From: Pseudomarimonas sp964350895
GTDB taxonomy: Bacteria; Pseudomonadota; Gammaproteobacteria; Xanthomonadales; Xanthomonadaceae
Assembly: GCA_964350895.1 (NCBI GenBank)
Contig: CAYGMG010000039.1
Span: 1 to 28,386, forward strand
Direction: 5' to 3'
Length of the DNA: 28,386 nt
Shown piece after piece: positions 23,684 to 28,386 of the stretch. The notes beneath the pieces are model-generated. The model was not told the DNA's origin. It did not search any database and saw only the letters and a program-made list of their open reading frames with translations. Within the stretch, counting starts at the first letter, position 1. Each line of letters begins with the position of its first letter. The translations under genes and the position numbers were made by a program.

Positions 23684-24931
23684 TCAGTGCTCGATGCCGG
23701 CAAGCCGCTGCCCGTTGCCGATCACCAGGCGCGGGCCAGCGCCGGCGGTCCAGTAGGCCAGCTCATCCGGCTGCTCGGCCTGCCACAGGGTGAGATCGGC
23801 GCGCAGGCCCGGCGCGATCCGTCCGCGATCGCCCAGGCCCAGGGCGCGCGCGGCATGCACGGTGGCGCCGCGCAGCGCTTCTTCGGCGCTCAGCCGGAAC
23901 AGAACGCAGGCCATGTTCATCGCCGTGCGCAGCGAGCACAGCGGCGAGGTGCCGGGATTGAGATCGGTGGCGACCGCCATCGGCACGCCATGCCGGCGAA
24001 AGGCGTCGATCGGTGGCAGCCGGGTCTCGCGCAGGGCATAGAAGGCCCCGGGCAGAAGCACCGCCACGCTGCCGGCCGCGGCCATCGCGGCAACCCCCTG
24101 CTCACTGCTGTACTCGACATGGTCGGCCGACAGCCCGCCATGGCGTGCCAGCAGCGCGGCGCCGCCCAGGTCGCTCAGCTGATCGGCGTGCAGCTTGACC
24201 GGAAGGCCAAGGCCTCGCGCCGCGGCGAACAAGCGCTCGACCTGGGCCGGGCTGAAGCCGATGCCTTCACAGTAGGCGTCCACCGCATCGGCCAGCCCGG
24301 ATTCCGCAATGCGCGGCAGCCAGTCGCGGCACAACGTGTCGATGTACTCATCACCGCGACCGGCGAACTCCGGCGGCAGCGCGTGAGCACCCAGAAAACT
24401 GCTGCGCACGTCCATGCCGCTGCGCGCCGCAATCTGCCGGGCCACGCGCAGCATGCGTAGCTCGGCCTCCAGCTCCAGCCCGTAACCGGACTTGATCTCC
24501 ACCGTGGTCACCCCGTCCGCGCGCAGGGCCAGAGCGCGCGGCAGGGAAGCAGACAGCAGGAATGCCTCATCGGCAGCCCGCGTCGCCCTCACAGTCGAGG
24601 CGATGCCGCCCCCGGCCGCGGCGATCTCCGCATAGCTCAGGCCCTCCAGTCTTTGCGCAAACTCGACAGCGCGATTGCCGGCGAATACCAAATGGGTGTG
24701 GCAGTCGATCAGCCCGGGTGTCAGCAAAGCGCCGCGCGCTTCGAATACCGGCTCGATCGCAGGCGCTGCATCACGCGAGCCCAGATGGACAATGCGTCCG
24801 TCGCGCCAGGCCACGCTGCAGTCTTCGCGCAGGCCATAGCCGCGCTCGCTGTCCAAGGTCGCTACCCGGGCGCCGTGGATCACCCCGCTGCCGTGCTCAG
24901 ACAACGGCCTGCTCCAACGGCGAATTAACAC
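23684..24931 (-). CDS. hutI: Imidazolonepropionase
   Basis: Third step of histidine breakdown: hydrolyses imidazolonepropionate to N-formimino-glutamate. Amidohydrolase-fold protein of up to 415 residues, with metal-binding DCHTHLVFAGNR (H78, H80), EIKSGYGL, KLHADQLSDLGG, SADHVEYSS and ATDLNPGTSP, all HutI signatures. The start is uncertain: GTG 24931 gives 415 residues; an internal GTG at 24883 gives 399, closer to usual beginnings, because the conserved region opens at ARVATLD. An ATG at 24935 in another frame reads a 12-residue peptide ending 14 nt before GTG 24883. No hutU, hutH or hutC lies in the window, so it is detached from a complete hut operon here. Confidence 0.93.
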   Translation of the reverse strand: MLIRRWSRPLSEHGSGVIHGARVATLDSERGYGLREDCSVAWRDGRIVHLGSRDAAPAIEPVFEARGALLTPGLIDCHTHLVFAGNRAVEFAQRLEGLSYAEIAAAGGGIASTVRATRAADEAFLLSASLPRALALRADGVTTVEIKSGYGLELEAELRMLRVARQIAARSGMDVRSSFLGAHALPPEFAGRGDEYIDTLCRDWLPRIAESGLADAVDAYCEGIGFSPAQVERLFAAARGLGLPVKLHADQLSDLGGAALLARHGGLSADHVEYSSEQGVAAMAAAGSVAVLLPGAFYALRETRLPPIDAFRRHGVPMAVATDLNPGTSPLCSLRTAMNMACVLFRLSAEEALRGATVHAARALGLGDRGRIAPGLRADLTLWQAEQPDELAYWTAGAGPRLVIGNGQRLAGIEH

Positions 24932-24997
24932 CCATCGTCGAATTCCTTAACTGCTGCCTCATGACTGCTTAAGCCAGCGGCCCCAGCCTTGGCCGCC

Positions 24998-25645
24998 ATG
25001 AACTCCCGCCTGATCTCCAGCACCTTTCACAGCGCACGCTGCATCGGTCCCGAGGACCCGCAGCGGGCGCCGGTCGAACACTTCGTCCGCGAAGTCTATC
25101 GCGAGCGCTATGGAGCCAGGATTGATGTCCTGTTTCCACAGCTGCTTGCCTTCAGCGATGAGCAGGGACGCTTGCGTGCTGCCGTCGGCCTGCGTTGCGC
25201 GCAGCAAGGCGCGCTGTTTGTCGAGCGCTACCTCGGCCAAGCGGTAGAGTCCGCGCTGCGCTGCACGCTCGGGCTGCCGGTTGCGCGATCCAGCGCAGTC
25301 GAGCTTGGCAACTTCGCTGCCTGCGACGCCGGTGACTCTCGCACCCTGATCCTGTCGCTGATCCCTCTGCTCCGCGACGCGGGCAAGCGCTGGGTGCTTT
25401 TCGTCGCTACACGGCAGCTGCGCAACGCGTTCTCGCGGCTGGGGCTTGGTGTCCGCGAACTGAGCCCGGCCAGCGCCACCGCGCTGGGTGCCGAGGCCGC
25501 CTGCTGGGGCAGCTATTACCAGGCCGATCCCGTTCTTTGCGTGGGCGACCTCCATAGCGTGTCCTCGACGCGCTGGTCGCCACTGCCCGTGGCTCAGGCA
25601 GCGCCACCGGCATCGCTGCCCTGCCTTGCCTTGGATACGCCATGA
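24998..25645 (+). CDS. Thermostable-hemolysin (T_hemolysin) family protein
   Basis: A 215-residue cytosolic-looking protein with no signal peptide. The segments REVYRERYGARIDVLFPQLL, LRAAVGLRCAQQGALFVERY and ARSSAVELGNFAACDAG match the family named after Vibrio thermostable hemolysin. The layout (FVREVYRERYG, then a strand with the VGLR segment, then ERYL) resembles acyltransferase-fold proteins such as LuxI-type synthases, so an N-acyl or aminoacyl transfer role is plausible; hemolysis is probably a misleading name. ATG 24998 is taken in preference to an upstream in-frame TTG; its ribosome binding site is weak. It opens a four-gene coupled cluster and overlaps the ligase start by ATGA. Confidence 0.82.
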   Translation: MNSRLISSTFHSARCIGPEDPQRAPVEHFVREVYRERYGARIDVLFPQLLAFSDEQGRLRAAVGLRCAQQGALFVERYLGQAVESALRCTLGLPVARSSAVELGNFAACDAGDSRTLILSLIPLLRDAGKRWVLFVATRQLRNAFSRLGLGVRELSPASATALGAEAACWGSYYQADPVLCVGDLHSVSSTRWSPLPVAQAAPPASLPCLALDTP

Positions 25646-27174
25646 GCGCCGGCTTCCATGCCCTGGTGAGCGGATTGGCGGCTGCGCCGCCGAGTCGGCT
25701 TGCGCTCGCTGACCTGCATGGTGAGCTCGATGCAGCGAGACTTGGGGCCCTGGTCCTGCGGTTGGCGAAATGGCTGCAGGACAGCGACATCCGGGTTGCC
25801 GCCAGCTGCCTCGACAACGGACGTCACGCGCTGATCCTCGATCTTGCTCTGCACTGCGCCGGGCGCGCCCACTTGCCGCTGCCGCCGTACTTCACTCCAG
25901 CGCAACGCGACCACGCCCTGGAGGAAGCCGGTGCCGACTGTCTGCTGGCCGATCCACGACTGCCGATGCCTTCGGGCTGGCAACGCTCCCGACCTGCAGA
26001 TGGCCTGGAGTCGCTCACTCTCTGGCGCCGTCCGACAGCGTCCAGCCGCCTGCCGTCCGGTTGCTCCGTAGTGACCTACACCTCGGGCAGCACCGGGACG
26101 CCGCAGGGCGTCTGCCTGGATGCGGACAGCCTGCTGCGCACCGCGGCGGCGCTACAAGCCGCGTTCTCCAGCATTCCGTTGCAGCGCCATCTGTGTGCGC
26201 TGCCGCTTTCCACTCTGCTCGAATCGGTGGGTGTCTACGCGGCGCTGGCTCGCGGCTGCAGCGTGCACCTTCCTCCACTTGCCAGCCTGGGCTATAGCGG
26301 GGCCAGTGCGCTTGACGGTGGCGCCTTCTATCAGGTGCTGCAAACGATTCGGCCGGATAGCCTGATCCTTGTCCCACAGCTGCTCTCAGCCTGGATCGCG
26401 CAGATCGCAGCACACCCGGCGAGCGCCCACCGGGCCAACCTCGTCGCCGTTGGCGGCGCCAAGGTGCCGGCCTGTTTGCTAGAGCAGGCTGACTCGCTTG
26501 GTTTACCGGTATTCGAGGGCTATGGATTGAGCGAGGCTGGCTCGGTTGTAGCGCTCAACACACCTGGTGCCAGGCGCGCAGGTAGCGTCGGCCGACCCTT
26601 GCCCCACATCCAGCTGCGCATCGAGGATGACGGGGAAATCTGGCTGCGCGGACAGTCGCCATTGCCAAGGGCGGACCACGCTCCACTGATCGACGCAGAC
26701 GGCTGGTGGCCCAGCGGTGACCTCGGCGAACTGGACGCGGAGGGCTTCCTGCACCTCAACGGACGCAAGCGAAACGTGTTCATCACCGCCTTCGGCCGCA
26801 ACGTCAGTCCGGAATGGATCGAATCCGCGCTGCAGGGTCTGCCCGGCGTGCAGCAGCTGCTGGTGTATGGCGAGGCGCTCGCCGAGAACCTCGCCATCGT
26901 TAGCGGCGACCCGGCCATCTATGCCGGCAACCAAGGCGCGCAGCAGCTGGCACTCATCAACCAGACGCTGCCGGACTACGCCAGGGTGACCCAGCTTGTC
27001 TGGACGCCGGAACCCTGGACCGCAGGCAACGGGCTACTGACCGGCAATGGCCGGCCGCGGCGCGAGGTGATCCTCGAACGCTTCGCTCCACGCATCCCGC
27101 AGCAGCCGGCCGCGCCGCCGGCTGCATGCACGCCTCATCGCCCTCACTCACTCCCCCAAGGAGCCACTGCATGA
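25642..27174 (+). CDS. AMP-dependent acyl ligase (ANL superfamily)
   Basis: Expected to activate a carboxylic acid as acyl-AMP, then pass it to CoA or another acceptor. The 510-residue protein shows the P-loop YTSGSTGTPQGV (146-157), GYGLSEAG (293-300), the conserved Asp in SGDLGELD (D360), the hinge/Arg region GRKRN (374-378), and FGRNVSPEWIE. The C-terminal catalytic lysine expected in a T-x-x-G-K-x-x-R setting is Arg471 here (LLTGNGRPRR). The first 100 residues are shorter than in long-chain acyl-CoA synthetases, and the last 30 residues are a Pro/Ala/His-rich tail. It overlaps the genes on both sides by ATGA. Substrate unknown; fatty or aryl acids are both possible. Confidence 0.9.
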   Translation: MSAGFHALVSGLAAAPPSRLALADLHGELDAARLGALVLRLAKWLQDSDIRVAASCLDNGRHALILDLALHCAGRAHLPLPPYFTPAQRDHALEEAGADCLLADPRLPMPSGWQRSRPADGLESLTLWRRPTASSRLPSGCSVVTYTSGSTGTPQGVCLDADSLLRTAAALQAAFSSIPLQRHLCALPLSTLLESVGVYAALARGCSVHLPPLASLGYSGASALDGGAFYQVLQTIRPDSLILVPQLLSAWIAQIAAHPASAHRANLVAVGGAKVPACLLEQADSLGLPVFEGYGLSEAGSVVALNTPGARRAGSVGRPLPHIQLRIEDDGEIWLRGQSPLPRADHAPLIDADGWWPSGDLGELDAEGFLHLNGRKRNVFITAFGRNVSPEWIESALQGLPGVQQLLVYGEALAENLAIVSGDPAIYAGNQGAQQLALINQTLPDYARVTQLVWTPEPWTAGNGLLTGNGRPRREVILERFAPRIPQQPAAPPAACTPHRPHSLPQGATA

Positions 27175-27845
27175 ACTTCCACGCCCGCCTGCTGGCGGAA
27201 ACCGAACAAGCTCGCCAGCACCTGCAATCCCTTCCGGTCTTGCAGCGCGCCCTGCGCGGTGCGATCACTCGCCCGCTGTACCGCGACTTCCTCGGCGAGG
27301 CCTACCACCACGTTCGCCACACCACGTCCTTGCTGATGGCGTGCGGGGCGCGCCTGCCTGCGCGGCTTGAATGGCTTCGCGAGGCGGTCGCTCACTACAT
27401 CGAAGAGGAGATCGGGCATCAGGAGTGGATCCTCGACGACCTCGTCGCGCTAGGCGAGTCGCGTCAGCAATGGGCGTCCTCGACTCCTTCGTTCGAGACC
27501 GAACTGATGGTGGCCTATGCCTGGGACACCGTGCAGCGTGGCAACCCGGTCGGCTTCTTCGGCATGGTGCTGGTGCTGGAAGGCACCAGTGCGGCGCTAG
27601 CCTCGAATGCCGCCGCAGCCATCGAGCGGGGGCTTGGCCTGCCGCGCAATGCTTTCAGCTACCTGCGCTCGCACGGCGAACTGGACCAGGAACACGTCGG
27701 CTTCTTCGCCGGCCTGATGGACCGCCTCGATCAGCCCGAGGACCAGCAGGCGGTGATCCATGCCGCACAGTGCTTCTATCGCCTCTACGGCGACCTGTTC
27801 CGCGAGCTCGACGCCAGGCACGCGGCGCTCGGAGAGGCCGCCTGA
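27171..27845 (+). CDS. Heme-oxygenase-like (TenA/UndA-type) putative non-heme iron enzyme
   Basis: An all-helical 224-residue protein of the iron-containing redox-enzyme group. The candidate metal ligands follow the heme-oxygenase-like diiron pattern: E43 (GEAYHH), E80 and H83 (EEEIGHQE), E137 (LEGTS), and H168, D172 and H175 (HGELDQEH). Thiaminase TenA proteins lack this histidine set, so oxidative chemistry is more likely than thiamine salvage. ATG 27171 has AAGGAG 7 nt upstream; longer in-frame extensions fall inside the ligase. The stop shares one base with the next start (TGATG). Relatives include UndA (fatty acid to terminal alkene) and N-oxygenases, but the actual reaction is not predictable from sequence. 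Confidence 0.85.
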   Translation: MNFHARLLAETEQARQHLQSLPVLQRALRGAITRPLYRDFLGEAYHHVRHTTSLLMACGARLPARLEWLREAVAHYIEEEIGHQEWILDDLVALGESRQQWASSTPSFETELMVAYAWDTVQRGNPVGFFGMVLVLEGTSAALASNAAAAIERGLGLPRNAFSYLRSHGELDQEHVGFFAGLMDRLDQPEDQQAVIHAAQCFYRLYGDLFRELDARHAALGEAA

Positions 27846-28386
27846 TGAACCTCTCAGGGAAACTCGTTGTATTGACAGGCGCGACCGGCGGCATCGGCAC
27901 CGAACTTGGCGCACTGCTGCAGCAGCGCCACGCCAGGGTGCTCGCCGTGGCGCGCCGGCAAGATGCCCTTGAGGCCCTTGCGCGCAAGCATCCCGGCCCC
28001 GGACTCAGCCTGCTCGCGGCCGATATCACCGATGCCGAGGACCGCAGGCGGATCACCGCCGCTGCCAGCCGGCTGGGCGGTGCCGGCGTCCTGGTGCATG
28101 CAGCGGGCAGTGGCGGATTTGGCCTGTTCGCCACCCAACCGCCGCTGGCCGCCCGCCTGTTCGACGCCAACGCGCTGGCGCCGATCGAGCTGACCCGGCT
28201 CCTGCTGCCGCAGCTCGCAGAGCAGCCGGAGGCCGCCGTGGTGGCCATCGGCTCGACCTTCGGCAGCCTGGCTTTTCCGGGCTTTGCCGACTACAGCGCC
28301 AGCAAGTTCGCGCTGCGCGGCTGGATCGAGGCCATGGGTCGCGAGTACGCCGACAGCGCGCTGCGCTTCCAGTGGCTGTCGCCGCG
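27845..28386 (+). CDS. Short-chain dehydrogenase/reductase (partial, runs off window)
   Basis: The first 180 codons of an SDR enzyme. The Rossmann motif TGATGGIG (residues 11-18), the conserved D60 region (LAADITD), HAAGSGGFG (85-93), catalytic S137 in AIGSTFGS, and Y150 with K154 in DYSASK are all present. It is a classical SDR likely to use NADP(H), with basic R38-R39 after strand 2. It overlaps the diiron enzyme's stop by 1 nt, so it belongs to the same transcript. It is an oxidoreductase for a pathway intermediate, possibly reducing an aldehyde or ketone made upstream. The C-terminus is missing because the window ends. Confidence 0.93.
   Translation, partial: MNLSGKLVVLTGATGGIGTELGALLQQRHARVLAVARRQDALEALARKHPGPGLSLLAADITDAEDRRRITAAASRLGGAGVLVHAAGSGGFGLFATQPPLAARLFDANALAPIELTRLLLPQLAEQPEAAVVAIGSTFGSLAFPGFADYSASKFALRGWIEAMGREYADSALRFQWLSP

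Noticed and set aside
27126..27170. Longer start for the HO-like enzyme (15 extra residues)
   Set aside because: The extension overlaps the ligase tail; ATG 27171 has a clear AAGGAG and ATGA coupling.

Overview
The window reads as a chromosomal piece of a high-GC gammaproteobacterium, most likely from the Xanthomonadales (Lysobacterales: Rhodanobacteraceae or Lysobacteraceae relatives). The grounds are PurA, CcoNOQP, HutI and small ribosomal protein THX of that general type, REP-like intergenic palindromes, and a secreted protein ending in FTDGFEP, an ending I associate with that order. A run of exactly 100 N (2485-2584) marks a scaffold join, so this is a draft or metagenome-assembled genome.

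Layout. 1-685 is gene-free and holds nested palindromes with three copies of a 21-bp sequence. A short unknown protein (686-994) converges on purA (1137-2429, minus). Upstream of purA lies a partly duplicated copy of the purA leader and first 13 codons, interrupted by the N gap, then a perfect 22-bp inverted repeat. From 3169 to 12188 runs a complete cbb3 oxidase locus on the plus strand: ccoN-O-Q-P, a 97-residue membrane protein, ccoG-H-I-S and a TauE/SafE-like (DsbD-fold) membrane protein. Most junctions overlap and an FNR/Anr box lies in front of ccoN, so this is an oxygen-controlled structural plus assembly operon. Next comes a divergent pair, a TonB-dependent receptor with a His/Glu-rich loop (minus) and a MerC-domain membrane protein (plus), sharing a control region with a Zur-like half-palindrome; this is probably a zinc or other metal uptake unit. 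Ribosomal protein THX with its own terminator follows.

15657-22627 has visibly lower GC and looks like an accessory block: a NarL/LuxR response regulator, its 7TM-type histidine kinase, then a secreted FG-GAP/VCBS-repeat protein coupled (ATGA) to a large lipoprotein with choice-of-anchor-D (ASH-like) domains.

On the minus strand hutI (imidazolonepropionase) is followed after 27 nt by a DhlA-type haloalkane dehalogenase. Divergent from hutI is a tightly coupled plus-strand cluster that runs off the end: thermostable-hemolysin family protein, AMP-dependent acyl ligase, heme-oxygenase-like (TenA/UndA-type) putative diiron enzyme, and a short-chain dehydrogenase. All three junctions overlap by 1-4 nt. 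It looks like a small biosynthetic pathway (acyl activation, iron-dependent oxidation, reduction) with no characterised product that I know of, and it is the best candidate here for an undescribed system.

All coordinates, motifs and residue numbers were read by eye; family names come from recognising motifs, not from searches.
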